Source: Fusarium oxysporum f. sp. lycopersici 4287 (Eukaryota > Ascomycota > Sordariomycetes > Hypocreales > Nectriaceae). From it: a stretch of DNA of 64,000 nt. The position numbers and the translations under genes are program-made. Of the stretch, positions 23,978 through 37,167 are shown piece by piece (positions within the stretch are counted from its first letter, which is position 1; each line of letters begins with the position of its first letter). The stretch is from assembly GCF_000149955.1 (NCBI RefSeq), contig NC_030990.1, positions 1,364,001-1,428,000 on the forward strand, in the 5' to 3' direction. The notes beneath the pieces are model-generated. The model was not told the origin of the DNA, made no database searches, and saw nothing but the letters and a program-made list of their open reading frames with translations.

Positions 23978-26900
23978 TCATTGTAAATCTTGCCGCCTGG
24001 ATGAATTCACGTGTTTGGTTAAGAGGTACCGGCTGCTGCCTCCCTTGCCTGTTGTCTTCTCAGCAAGGAACATTACCACGCTACTATCAATGTGGCGCCT
24101 CAGGGGTTAACAAACTGATCATGATGTGTTTCATGAACAAGCACATGGTTTTTGACAAGTTATGTTTATGATAGGCATGTTTGCCTGCTTCTTTTAACAT
24201 GCATCCCGATTTACCGGCTCGAGCCGATGAAAGAGGCCCTGATTTCGGAATTCTTTCATTCCTCAGCTCGAAGGGAGGCTAAGAAAGCTATGTAGCATTG
24301 ATCGGCACCATGGTTTCTTTGCTTCATCGCGGTTATGGGTTGTTGTTGCAGAATACTATGTAGCTAGCTATAAGTAACGTGTTACGAGCTCATCACAAGA
24401 GACATGTATGTATGTATGTATGTATGTATGTGTATTTTTCGTCTGGGTGGCTGTAACGAAGCCAAATCTCCTACTGGAGCAAAAGACGTGCTGAGCTAGC
24501 TAGGTACAGGATACCCCGCTTCCTTCACCATCCAGCATACCAATGGCACAAAAGGTGCTGTATTTCTCAAGCCCGTCACCCGTCAGCGGGTTCGAGGGCA
24601 ATCTATTGTCGAACTTTTTCCACCGACCAGAATTCTCTCGCGCATCACTACATCTGCTGACGCAGTCCACAATCTCCAGTAACCAAGTTGTAGCTCGTAG
24701 TCGACTGTCGCGGCGGCAGGGAAAAACCTCGGGAAGGGATCAGAGGCCGACGGTGCGGCTTGCCTTTAAAGGAGAAAAACCCATCGCAATCGGCGTCGTT
24801 GATCGGAAGGATGTCGCTACGAATGCCCGGGGCATCGCCCTCCGATATCTAAGGCGTTCTGGTTCTGAGGTGCCGCCATTAGATCCGACAAAGGTGTTGT
24901 CAGAGAAGGCGAACTCTCCAAAATTCCTTCTCTGAAAACTGCTGTTAGGGAGCCGATAGCGTCCCCGCAGTTTTTGTGTGGTCGCGTGGCCTGCAGAAAA
25001 TCCCGCTCCTAGCACCGCACTAACAGTGCGTGCCAAGAAAGAATTTTTACAGGAGAGAGTTGTCATCACAAGAGACGGATATATATATCCTAGCATATAG
25101 GGTAGCCTTGATTACACCAATGTGACATGACAAGCTTCGAGACTTTATTTGTCAGATCGGACATGTTCTCGTTAGAATTTTGCCTCACTACCTAAGCACG
25201 TCGACAGGATGCCAGTCTGTACCAGCCAAAGTCAGTGCTTATACCCGCACAGCCATGGGTTTGGGGGCCAGATGAACCAAGTCAAGAAAAAGGTCTGAAT
25301 CTATTGCTTGCAACGGCTGCATTGTGTTAATACCTCAGACACTCTTGAATAGCTAAACGCGAATAGAAGTCTTCGTACGTCAGCTGAACATGCCAGAAAC
25401 GCTGCGTCAACGCAGGCGTGGTTCGATATACCAAGCTTGATGCTTCATCCAAACCTGTTGCGTTGGCAAGACTCACCTCAGAGAACAGTCTAGGTTAGGG
25501 CACATGCTCATGCTATGTTACATACACATTCAAGTCAAATAAGGATAAATCTCAAGGATCACGGTCGCGCAAATACAACGCTATGGCCTCCCGATGCCTT
25601 GTACCTGGAGAATGGCCAGGGTTTGGATCAAGAAGATGCACGTCGCTGGATGGGGAAGCGTGTGCACAGGGGTTAGGGGGGCTGTGAGCTGTTACCGTAG
25701 GACTGATGAGATGAGTGTGCCCTTTGGCTGGCTGAGGTTTATTGCTTGGGGGGGTACATATGCTTACGGACGACCATGTGATAAGTATTGCTTCATGATT
25801 GACAATCAGTCAATAGAGCATGTATTACAGCAGCGGATATGCACATTCATCTCCAACCAGAGTCATCATATACACATCATTCGTCTAATGTAGAAGAAAG
25901 AAGCCCTGGCAAACATAGGAATGTAAGAGAGATTACTCCGTAACATTTGTCAGATCATGGTACCCCGTACAAGAGAAACATTGGAACCGGGGGACATGGG
26001 TAAAGCCCCGGGTTGCCAGTCATATATGACAAGCAGCATCACTACCAGCATACGAACATATACTAGGACCATACTGCACACAATATCAACCCTGCATTGC
26101 CGGACGAGGGAAGCCTCTCGCAGTGAAATAAAATAACGCCTGCCAACTCCAGTCATGCTCTACACCTCGCCGTCGTGGCGATATAACAGTAATGCCTGTA
26201 TGTGAGCGAGAACGATGATGAACATCCAATAGGGTTACCAGAGAGTTCATTCATGGCGAAATACACCTGAGACTGAGTATTAGGGCTGCTCTGTAAGAAG
26301 TGGTTTGATGACAGAAACCGTTGGCTTGCGTAGGAGAAGGATATGTCAGCACGGCAAGGACTCAACAATGCTTTGAACGGGGCAGCATAAAGTCATTCCT
26401 CCAGGAGGTCTGGAGGAGAGACGAAGCTGGAGGTCTTGGCCTCTTCAGATACTGTCATAGTCTAGCCGAGTCCCTAACGAGTCTGTACAGCATGTCATCC
26501 AATAGTACGTTGATATGCCCACTGGCTCGACCACGGGGTAGCTCTCCGCTCATCAGTTCAAGCTTCCAAAGTGTTTCACTTCCTGCAAGGGGAAAGTTAG
26601 CTTGGTGATATTCTCCGATTAAAGTCCAATTACAGTCCTCAATCTGTTATTGTGGTGGCCATGTAGCCAAGCCTCATCATGCTGGTCATATACCCCAAGA
26701 CTCAGGTTCACGTGAAATTGCATGGTCTCAGCCCTGAGGGATAGAATTATAGTCTCGAGGTTTGTTTTCAGGCTTTGATAACTCCTCAGTTTCTAGATAG
26801 CCTGTTTTGTCCCATGCCGAGGATGTTTTGTGTGAAAGAATCATACCATTTTTGCCATGTCTACTGCCATACATTGGCAAGGAGGCCAATGAGAACCATA

Positions 26901-29900
26901 AATGCATCGAGGATACAACCAACATCAAGCGGCTGTTTTGGATGACAATGTAGACTGGGCATGTAATGGTGCTATAGCTTCGACGCACCGCTGCAACACG
27001 TACCACACGGACGAGACGGTGACTGCCAGTAAGGCGGAACAGCAGTTCAGGTGAATGAAATAGGCAATTACCATCTCACTTGCAAGGTTTACATGAGGGT
27101 AGGGTGTCACGGATCTCTACTGGGTTTGTGCTATGGATCGCCAAAGCCGGTGAACCCTTGCTGAGTTGTGCGAAGGGGGGCGTTGGGGGACTTGGTATAA
27201 CAACTGGCTCGAATGACTGAACACGTACTATACTGAAATAGATTGACTAACACTAACAAGCCCGTGAACTACGCTGCTAATACCGGATCATTATTGACGA
27301 GAGTTTGCTAAAAGGAGATTTCGGATTTAAGTTATGAAGTTTTAGAAACTCGACAATGCCAGTCCCTTTGACAAGTCAAGCAAAATGTCCAGGGGAAAAA
27401 AGGCAAGAGTTCGATTATGAGCGCCAACAGTGAGGCTGAAAACTGGGCTGATATATCAACACCCCATACAAGCCGTGTGCACACAAACGTTCGATATCAT
27501 CCTGACAGCTGGCATGGTCCCCCAATATCCAACGACGATACCCATATTCGAGTGCGTTGTGTGCTGTTAGAAATATCAACATATGCAAAGACAGCCCCTA
27601 GCTGCCGTTGTCTCGAATACCTATATTTTTTACCCTCAACCTTCATGTACGTTTGGGACACTGCCAGTCATAGTAAGCTGAAAACTGACTTCAGTCTTAG
27701 CTGATAATCTAACAGTAACGGCTTGGTTTCAATTTTGAACTTTGTACTTTGTCGTCACGGTCCGTAGCCGTCTCATCGTTGATTGCCAATCGGCCTCGAT
27801 CTACGACGTTCAAAATTGGCGGAACTATCCTAGTCGCCTTACACAACCTGTCTATCTAGCGTATCTAGGCGGTTATGGTCCAATCTCTAGCTCCACTCGT
27901 CCACATGTCAGGTGACATAGAATTGGAGATATCACGACTTCGAGACCCAATGTTTGGAGCCAAAAGGCGCCTCCAAAGTCATGCTTACATGTTTTAGTGG
28001 CGTTGTCATTCTCTTTGGATTTTGAAACCGCATATGAAGACATTGGAGATTGAACCCCCCTCATTCATGTCATTGATTCATTTCCCGGCGTCACCGCGGT
28101 CAGCCCAATATGGCGACACGTTTTATTCCCCTATGATGTTACATGGAGAGACCTTTTTTTGACAAGGTGAATCGTGGCAGGCCTTCAAGAATATTTGCCG
28201 AGTTCCAGTATGTCAATTGAGCCGCAAGCGTGTTTATTGACCTCCATTTGACGGCTTGGAGAAGCAGCTATACTAAGAAACGATGCTTCATTGGTTTCAG
28301 ACTCCAATGGTTGGTTCCAGATCGTCAAAACAGCTTGTAAGAACTTCAGCTTTGCTCTGATAACTTTGATGATTGGTCATGATGATCAGGGACCCCTTTT
28401 TCCCTCATGTTGATCAGATGCACCTTGCACTTTTCACAAACCTAAACTCGACCATGGCCATTAGCGTTGTATACGAGGGGTCTCATGACCGTCTGCATTC
28501 CGCAGTCCACCCACCTAGCATGATTGCCCACCACCTGGGAAACTCCCCTCCTACGGTGCTCGCATGCCTCGCCAGGTTCCGCGACTGCCAGGAGCGTCTG
28601 AGTGGTCCAGAGCCGCCATCGGTTCTGTGGTCAGCATGCTCTAAGTGGAGACGTCCCCAGGGGCTTTGATGGGCTCTGGGAGACTAGGGCGTTGTTAGTG
28701 TTCGAGTCCTTTGGAGGCTATTTGACGAGCGTCATCAATATCACGGTCTCGTGGTGAGAGGTGCTAGCCATCCATGTGCCGTGGCCGCATCGGCTTTTGG
28801 CGTGACCTCGCCTGTCATTCCAAAACGGTATATCCGCCCGTCTGTGCAAGATTTATCTTCCGTTTCGACACCGAATGGCTTGGTTGTTGTATTTAAACCG
28901 AACCCACGGGCATAAAGCACTTCGGCACTGTATCCGTACGGTTAGTCTTTCCAGAATGACGTCCTCAGCATGACGTCTGGCCCATTGATTGGCCTTAGGC
29001 AGATCACCGTTGGCGTTGACACTTAGTAACCCTGTATCCACATTGACCACCATTTAATCAAGCCTCGACACCACCAATCGCCGCCCAGCCATCCTACTAT
29101 CCAGCCACTGGCCGCTGACGACTCTATAGCTCATGAGGGACGGGAATGTCTGTTGCGGCTGCACTGGGATAAAAAGATCCGAAGGCAAGCGGATATCCAT
29201 GCTGTGCGTCCACTTAAGGTTCATCCAACGGCATGCCCCCCAAACTATCTAAGTCAGGCCTCAGCTCCTTCGAAAATCCAATATCAATCAGGATTCGGGT
29301 GGCTCCTGTGGATGAACCGTTAGGGCACAACAACAACCACCTTTAACCACTGCTTCATTGGATATCTATTGAGGTTCCAAAGTTTCAGACGTCAGGGATC
29401 CACCCAGCCTCACCGTGCCACGGCCCCGCAGGTGCATGTGCTCAGTGTAATAAAGCGTCCGTCGTCATCTCGACTTTCTACATCAGATGGGAACCGACCA
29501 TGAAGGAAAACCCAGTCGATTCGGGCCAATGCCAGGGGAGTTGCAGGGGCTGTTAACTATCTGCTCTGCCCGACATCACCCTTGTCGCTAACGTTGCTTT
29601 TTGATCGATAGATTGAACACTGGTAACATTGGGGCATCTAAAGATCTGGCGACGTGATAATCCCTGGATATTTGTTGCCAAGTACGGGAATGTAGTTGTA
29701 CTTGCGCTGCTGGCTCAACAAACAGACATGCTTCGGCAAGCAGACACCTCAACACGCTTGCTAGGCTGTCTTGTTAGCTTCGTCGTGCATGGATAAAAGA
29801 CCTCAAGTCAAGGAGGTTTCAGATGAGACGGGACGGAAGAGGCAACTTGCTGTACGTAGGGTGAGGTGAGGTGACATTACATCTGCTGGTTGTTGGCGAA

Positions 29901-31837
29901 TTGAAGTTCAGTTGGGCCAGACCACTTTGGAAATCATGTGAACTAAAAATGCTCGCTGGGCTATCGGTTATACTTGAAACCGGGTGTATATCATCTCCAA
30001 GAACATTCGAATGCCTATTGTATGTCGATCCGAGTTTGACTTCTCAATTTCACCCGGGATTCCGCGAGTATTTCTAATACTATTAAGTTGCAGTATATCG
30101 ATCACTGCGTCGTTTGTTGAAGACAGCGCCCCCCATGTATCTTCAGGATACTAGGTGCCAGTTAATGATCAGTGCTTTATTACATTGCCGAGCCCACCAG
30201 GGGACCTATGAACCTACCTAGATACCTAGGTGTGCATGCAGTACATGCTTTTGTTCCTATTGTTTCTGTTACTTGTATCCGTTTATTGTTGAATTCCTGG
30301 CCGCTTCCGCTACCTTATGATGCAAATAGGTAGGGTAAGAATCGACTTACTTCAACTCAGATTGAGGCGGTTTTTCTTCTTTAATTTCTTGCGGTATACT
30401 GAGTCTTTTATGCTGACTACCAATCGAATATGATGGTTCACGATATTCTCAAAATGATTTCAGCTTGTCCTGTCCTTCGTGAGAAATGCATATATCCCTT
30501 ACTTTGGCACGGGGGAAAAAATCGATCCTTCTGTTCAGCACGACCTGTACCTATACCTTACTCCAAGGTCAAGGTGTATGGCAGATGTACAGAGTATTGG
30601 CTGCGTCTGGTTGTTAAAGTATAAAGGAGTGACAAATATATGTAAAAAATAACAATAAATACATTTACTGAATATCATGGCCTCAACATGAAGGTGCTCT
30701 GCTTGTGCACCTTAGGTACTCAAGCATACATCAGCGCCATTGAATGCCCGTCTGATCAGGTACAGACTACCGCGCTGGTACCTTACCCTGCGGCACCTCA
30801 TCTACCTTAGGTAACTCTGCAGTCTGGTGCTCAGTGAGCTAGAGCCAGTTTCATTGATGCAAGACAAGGGAGACTCTCGCCTGCCGGACTTTAGCGCCTG
30901 GGTACCTGGCCTTCCTTCCAATTATGCCTCCAGACCAGTCTCAAGATGGGCACATGAGCAAGCCCAACACTGCGGGTCTTCCTTGAATGGGCGTCAAATT
31001 GCTCACAAGACATTCATGGTTTTTTTTTTTTCGTACCAATTGAAACCACCTCGACGCCTAGCAGGTGGTATTGATTCCCAAATAATATCAAATTTGTAAT
31101 ACAGGATGGCTATCTTAATTCAGCACAACTGTACTTGCCCGATCTTTTGTGCTGCTGGAGCCATTCGCTGGTGACTACTTTCCCCAAAAGTCAATACCAT
31201 AGCTTCCCATGTCGAAAGCTTACCAGGCCTACTCAATTAACCTGGAGTTACCGACTGGCGATACTCCCTATTCCCCGCCATTTCGCACCCAACCCAAGGT
31301 ACCTACATGCAATCCCACATAACATCCGTATTCCTCACGACTCAAGGCCCCATGTCCTGAATAGCTTGCATCTTTCGCTTCTCGTGTCTGGAAACTGCAG
31401 TGTATCAAGAGACATCCATGTCTGCCTGGCAATGAGACGAATGGCAGAACCTATATTGCTGTCGCTCTCTGCTCCAGCTTTGTTGGTTGACCCCTCACAC
31501 ACCAACAGTATTCCCCCTCTTTCCCAAACCACTTCATTACACGTCTTGCTCAACACAAACAACCGTCTCGGGCTAACGATAGACGTTAACCTTTTAACTC
31601 TAGAGGTTCTTGTTGACCTTTGCCTCTACCCTTGCCCATGTCGTCACTCTGTATTGATTAAGCAGAAAACGCCCCGCAAGTCCCAGCGAGTTACTCTTTC
31701 AAGCATCACCTCGAGCTGCAGCAGTACAGGTGCCTAAGTCGAAGAGTACTATCCGAGATACTGATTTTTGGGTGTCATCTCAGGTTCCTACCCGTCGTTC
31801 GCCTAGGTCGGATCCACCCAAGCTCTCCCAGTCAGGT
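23978..31837. other. Gene-poor interval, part 1
   Basis: Nearly 8 kb of unique-looking sequence without a convincing gene on either strand. Open frames are short, lack recognisable motifs and do not chain by splice signals. It contains an ATGT microsatellite, a T homopolymer at 31019-31031, and scattered TACCTAGGTA-like words (30211-30232, 30777-30814, 31295-31306). Base composition looks ordinary; I saw no long AT-rich tract of the kind left by RIP and no long repeats. Confidence 0.5.
24403..24431. repeat. ATGT tetranucleotide microsatellite
   Basis: Six to seven uninterrupted copies of ATGT. Confidence 0.9.
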
Positions 31838-31937
31838 NNNNNNNNNNNNNNNNNNNNNNNNNNNNNNNNNNNNNNNNNNNNNNNNNNNNNNNNNNNNNNN
31901 NNNNNNNNNNNNNNNNNNNNNNNNNNNNNNNNNNNNN
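31838..31937. other. Assembly gap (100 N)
   Basis: Exactly 100 N, the conventional length for a gap of unknown size. Real distance and content are unknown. The right flank is a degenerate CAGCTC/CAGCCCAG repeat that may have caused the break. Confidence 0.99.
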
Positions 31938-31974
31938 TCCGCAACATTAGAACTAGGGTCCTCACGCCCAAGCC

Positions 31975-32050
31975 CCATTCAGAACAGCTCCTCAGCCCAG
32001 CAGAGCTCAGCACAATCGCAGAGAAGCTCAGTCCAGCCCAGCTCAGCTCA
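31975..32050. repeat. Degenerate CAGCTC/CAGCCCAG repeat
   Basis: Many overlapping copies of CTCAG, CAGCCCAG and CAGCTCAG occur within 75 bp directly right of the assembly gap. Confidence 0.6.
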
Positions 32051-34093
32051 TTTCACTGGACGTCAAGCATTCCTCCTCTGCCATCATATTCCATTATTCT
32101 CAACTATCGCCCTTGGCATGCCTCACGGGCTCTCAGACTTCATACTGGCTTGACAATTTCCGTTCTGGGCCACATCGCAAGCCGCATCCGCGTTACGTCT
32201 GTCCGCTCGAGCCGCTTCTCAACCTAACTCTTCGCTCGCGCCGCTGCCTTCTGCTGCTGCAGTGCACTCATCCGTTCTTCGACGCTTTCTGCAAACCTTC
32301 GTCAAACTCGAAAATCCAGAAACAAGAGCCTCATCGTGTCTACGCTGCCTCATACCATCGTTCGCCGCATTTCAAGTTGACTTGCTTCTTGCCTGCCTGG
32401 CCCTGCCACAGTACCTAGCCGCTGCACCACCACATACGCCGCCAAAAGCACAGTACTGCACCGCACCCGATTGCACTCACATGAACACAAGCAACCACCC
32501 TGCCTCGTGTCAAGTCGTTCTGACTACGTCTTTCCCTTCTCCAACAAACATCAGAGGCCCTTGTCACTTTGTTCCTTATTAGTCGAAAATCTGACGCATC
32601 TCACGATCGCTCAGTGTTAGCAGCCGTAACCAGATCTCGAGGTCACCAGCTCCACGAGTCCCAACTGCGCATCATCGTCATCACTGCCCGTGTCGACTGC
32701 ATTACGGACTACAGTAAGTACATATCTTTCACGTGAACTACATCACTGGCCCTTCTATTCCTCATGCATCTATTCCCTTTCCTTTTGCTGTATTATACTC
32801 CCTCAACATTAGGTTTGCAACAACTTTTCGTCATATTATCCTTGACCTCTGGCTGCATTCTGTCAACGGGCTGTCACGAGTGTGTTCCATCTAGCCAGCA
32901 CCCCGCCCCGACCCGCCTTGCGCCAGCCTCCATGCCCGCACTCCCCTAGCACCAAGTACACGCCTGGCTATCCATCACTTTGTGCTCAGCGCTTTTTCAA
33001 GGTCGCCAAAGCAAAGTGCTTGACTTTCAAACTTGCCAGCGTGAATTGCGGGCTTCTTCCAATCAAGGTCAATGTGACTGCGGCAGCTACTTCACTACTT
33101 ACCCCTGGCATAAGCCTCAGCAGCCAGTGCAGAAACAGGTGACAGCAGAGAAGAGGGAAAAAATTCAATCCAAAACCTACCCAAACAAATCCATGCCACT
33201 GAATGCATGCGTAGGTAGCATAGCGCATCCTGCCGCACGCATACACGCATATTCCTCATCTCAACCTCTTCGCTCTTCTTCCCACTCTGCCTTGCTTCAA
33301 AACTTATCAATTTGGACTTGTACCCACGCGCTCAGTCAGCGAAAAGTTGTCTTTGGGATTGGAAAAGAGAGACCTGACCCAACACGGCCTGCCCGTCCCT
33401 CACCTGCGTCGCCACCTAAGGCTCTACCTCTCCATTAGTACTCGATCTATCTTTAGGCCCTGTCCCCAGCGTCCTTTTTCCCTCGTTACCAACAGCTTTT
33501 TATACCCCGTCTCTTGCCCACTTTCTCGCGCCCACCGTTCCCTTTCCTCCCCTCCCTTCCCCTCTGCCCCGCCCCCCTCCAGCCTGTCCCGTGCCACCAA
33601 AAACACCACCGATTCTCCCCCTCGGTTTTCTCTTTGTTTCCCCAGATACCCTTGGCCTTGCCAATTCTTTGCGCATCGTCCCAGTCACTGTCTCCAGCTC
33701 ACATACGGTCTATAGTCTATTCCGACAGCCGGCAGACGTTTTATCAGCCATAAATCCACCGGTTGCTAAACTTTACGTGCAGAATTAACCTCACGAGTCG
33801 CCCCTCTGCGCCCGTGCCGATACCCTGTTCGACCGAGACATTACTCGTCCATCGTCATTCAAGTGTCCTGTACTCGTCTCTTGCGCAAATACAGACCTTT
33901 GCTAAGAAATCATCATCGGCCGAGCTTCTGCTTGCGATTCAGCTTCTTTCAATCAGGTCACCAACATAGGCCCGCTCTTTTTGCCCATCACGGCTCCCAC
34001 TACACAAAGCATTCCTCTTGCATTGAACCGCCCCGGCGACTTTGCCCACTTTGCTTGCATTTTTGCTTCGAATAGGACATACGCATCCAAACA
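32051..34093 (+). promoter_or_regulatory. Long pyrimidine/C-rich leader upstream of GSK-3
   Basis: About 2 kb with strong strand asymmetry: the plus strand is rich in C and T, most extreme at 33400-33720. No coding gene was found. A possible leader intron donor (CAGTAAGTA) is at about 32713. The simplest reading is promoter plus a long, possibly spliced 5' UTR of the kinase gene. Short upstream ATGs are present, but none is clearly meaningful. Confidence 0.45.
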
Positions 34094-35575
34094 ATGTCGG
34101 CTCATCGGCCAAACGCTTTCAACAGCCTCCGGATGGGAGGTTAGTATACCAACCCTGCCATTGGGCCTGAACCTTTGTGCCCGGTTTGATAGATGACCGC
34201 TTAACTGACACAATTGCAGAGGTGATCCGCGAGAAGGTCCAAGATGGAGTGACTGGAGAAACTCGGGATCTGCAATACACGCAATGCAAGATTGTCGGAA
34301 ATGGCTCCTTCGGTGTTGTTTTCCAGACCAAGCTGTCCCCATCTGGAGAGGATGCTGCCATCAAGCGAGTCCTTCAGGACAAGCGATTCAAGGTACTAGA
34401 TACCAACCCAGCTTGTCCGGGCTATTTACTAATTCTTCTCTTTAACACAGAACCGTGAGCTCCAGATCATGCGCATTGTCCGCCACCCCAACATTGTTCA
34501 GCTGAAAGCTTTCTATTATTCCAATGGCGAACGTGTATGTGATCTTGCTCATCCAGTTACTTCACCCAATCCGCTAATTCCCTCATAGAAAGATGAGGTT
34601 TACTTGAACCTCGTCCAAGAGTTCGTGCCCGAGACCGTCTACCGAGCCTCTCGATTTTTCAACAAGATGAAGACTACTATGCCCATCCTGGAGGTCAAGT
34701 TGTACATCTACCAGTTATTCAGAGCCTTGGCATACATCCACTCTCAGGGCATCTGCCACCGAGACATCAAACCTCAGAACCTTCTCCTGGATCCCAACAG
34801 CGGCATCCTTAAGCTTTGCGATTTCGGAAGTGCGAAAATTTTGGTCCCTAATGAGCCCAACGTTTCGTACATCTGTTCTCGGTACTACCGTGCACCTGAA
34901 CTTATCTTTGGTGCGACAAATTATACCACAAAGATCGGTAAGATTGCTGTACGAATACTGATCATACCCCATTGCTGACTGGTTTAGATGTGTGGTCTAC
35001 TGGCTGTGTGATGGCTGAACTGATGCTTGGTCAACCTCTCTTCCCTGGCGAGTCTGGCATTGATCAGCTCGTCGAAATTATCAAGGTCCTTGGCACTCCT
35101 ACTCGAGAACAAATTCGAACCATGAACCCCAACTACATGGAGCACAAGTTCCCCCAGATCAAGCCTCATCCATTTAACAAGGTCTTCCGAAAGGCGGATG
35201 CCAATGCTATTGACCTCATCGCCCGCCTCCTTGAGTATACCCCAACCGAGCGACAGTCAGCTATCGATGCTATGGTTCACCCTTTCTTTGACGAGCTTCG
35301 GGACCCCAATACAAAGCTTCCTGATTCGCGACACGGCACTGGCCAGCTTCGTGAACTCCCTGCGCTTTTCGATTTCACACGTCATGGTATGATGAGATTC
35401 GATAGAGCTCTGCATCAGTAATATAGCTAACAATGATCCAGAACTCTCAATCGCCCCCAGCCTGAACCAAAAGCTTGTTCCAGCACATATTCGACCCGTG
35501 CTAGCATCTCAAGGCCTTGATATCGACCACTTCACACCCTTGACGGAGCAGGAGATGATGGCGAAACTCGATTGA
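34094..35575 (+). CDS. GSK3: Glycogen synthase kinase 3 (shaggy-type Ser/Thr kinase)
   Basis: Protein kinase of the CMGC group. Exons 34094-34139, 34220-34392, 34451-34534, 34589-34937, 34988-35386 and 35442-35575 give 394 residues. Kinase landmarks: glycine loop GNGSFGVVF (residues 42-50), ATP-binding Lys64 in [13 protein letters not shown], catalytic HRD at 158-160 in [14 protein letters not shown] at 179-181, and the GSK-3 activation-loop tyrosine Tyr195 in [13 protein letters not shown]. The N-terminus ([15 protein letters not shown]) is short and lacks the animal RPRTTSFAE-type inhibitory serine motif. The length agrees with the Fusarium GSK-3 orthologue as I remember it. It lies between two assembly gaps. 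Confidence 0.97.
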
Positions 35576-35926
35576 GCCGGCCTCGCGTCGAGGCGAAGGG
35601 TAGTTTGCATTTGCTTACACCCTTCTCAGGCTCTCCGCGGCTGTGGAAGAGTCCTGCCTCGTCCACTCCCAGTACCGAGCTGAGTAAAAGTGGGTTGGGA
35701 GCAATGGCCCAGGCTAAGGCCGGGTCAGATGGCGGGCAGGCGCTACATGGTCCTGAAGCTAATAGCGTCGGTCTTTGATACAAGGGCACGGTGTATAGTC
35801 GTCGAGGGCCAGATGAGAAGGCAATGTGTGTTCTGGCGAGTGTGTGGTCTTTCCCGGCAGGGAGGGGGAGTGAGGCGGTGTGCGTGCCTTTAATATGGAG
35901 CCGCTCGCAGTTTTTGCCTTAAGGCT
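35576..35926. other. GSK-3 3' flank
   Basis: About 350 bp after the kinase stop, presumably 3' UTR. No gene is supported. Confidence 0.5.
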
Positions 35927-36422
35927 NNNNNNNNNNNNNNNNNNNNNNNNNNNNNNNNNNNNNNNNNNNNNNNNNNNNNNNNNNNNNNNNNNNNNNNNNN
36001 NNNNNNNNNNNNNNNNNNNNNNNNNNNNNNNNNNNNNNNNNNNNNNNNNNNNNNNNNNNNNNNNNNNNNNNNNNNNNNNNNNNNNNNNNNNNNNNNNNNN
36101 NNNNNNNNNNNNNNNNNNNNNNNNNNNNNNNNNNNNNNNNNNNNNNNNNNNNNNNNNNNNNNNNNNNNNNNNNNNNNNNNNNNNNNNNNNNNNNNNNNNN
36201 NNNNNNNNNNNNNNNNNNNNNNNNNNNNNNNNNNNNNNNNNNNNNNNNNNNNNNNNNNNNNNNNNNNNNNNNNNNNNNNNNNNNNNNNNNNNNNNNNNNN
36301 NNNNNNNNNNNNNNNNNNNNNNNNNNNNNNNNNNNNNNNNNNNNNNNNNNNNNNNNNNNNNNNNNNNNNNNNNNNNNNNNNNNNNNNNNNNNNNNNNNNN
36401 NNNNNNNNNNNNNNNNNNNNNN
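35927..36422. other. Assembly gap (496 N)
   Basis: A run of 496 N; the non-round length suggests an estimated gap size. Open frames spanning it are artefacts. Confidence 0.99.
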
Positions 36423-37167
36423 CCACCAATGGTCCAAGACGATATAAAGAATAAGGGACTGCTTATGAATCACAAATAAAAGGCAGAAGAATGAATGACG
36501 TGACGCATTGAAGCACGTGGGGAGCTCAGGGTTTGACGTCTCTGGAAAGCATAAGCTTTTATGTATAGACTTCAAACGCGCAAGTTGACAAAATGCACGT
36601 TTTTCTGGTTTCTACGTAGTACTCTTCGAAGATCATTTTGCTTGAGTGATTACCAATATCGAGAATTAAAAGTTGAGTCTTGAGTCTGCTATATTATGTC
36701 AAGCTCGAAATCATGTGATAGCCTGTAAATTGGCCGCATGCTTTGTAGCCTCGCAATACCGCCAAAGGGTCTCGTTTAATCCGTTATTTGATGATTCTGA
36801 ATAATACATAGTAATATGACTGCTATGTTGGGAGAAACCTAGGAACGCAAGCAGACTGAAGTCAGCGGTTGCATATACCTGCCTCAGGCATTCACACTAA
36901 GCTCAGGTGTTAGCGTGTTAGCCTCGCGATACTTTTGGCTTCGTACCGTAATGCTCCAATCCCACGCTAGTTCATGCACCTCAGGGCAGCTAGGTATTCG
37001 AGCCAATATCACTCTACTTAATTCCGTCCCTTAGTGGATGTCCTCCCCCCAAACTTTTAGCAGTGACGCAGCCTCGCATTCGACCTCACAAACTTTTACT
37101 TATCATCAGTACGAGCCACCATTAAGATTCGACAAGCAGCTACGGTTTCAAATACGAGAAGCGCATC
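36423..37167. promoter_or_regulatory. CBP80 upstream region
   Basis: About 745 bp from the gap to the CBP80 start. No gene is visible; the promoter is presumably here. Confidence 0.4.

Noticed and set aside
24543..25096. 129- and 118-codon frames on opposite strands
   Set aside because: Mutually overlapping, unusual composition, no recognisable motif.
26728..27110. Two minus-strand frames with hydrophobic stretches, possibly a spliced membrane protein
   Set aside because: I could not find an in-phase donor and acceptor pair joining them, and neither resembles a known family.
31135..31737. 200-codon plus-strand frame before the assembly gap
   Set aside because: Composition follows local C-rich DNA (Ser/Pro/Leu/His), no motifs; likely fortuitous.
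24000..31800. Possible RIP-mutated transposon relics
   Set aside because: By eye there is no long AT-rich, TpA-rich tract and no terminal repeats; a RIP-index scan was not possible here.
31730..32227. Frames crossing the N gaps here and at 35880-36575
   Set aside because: Unknown bases translated as X keep the frames open artificially.
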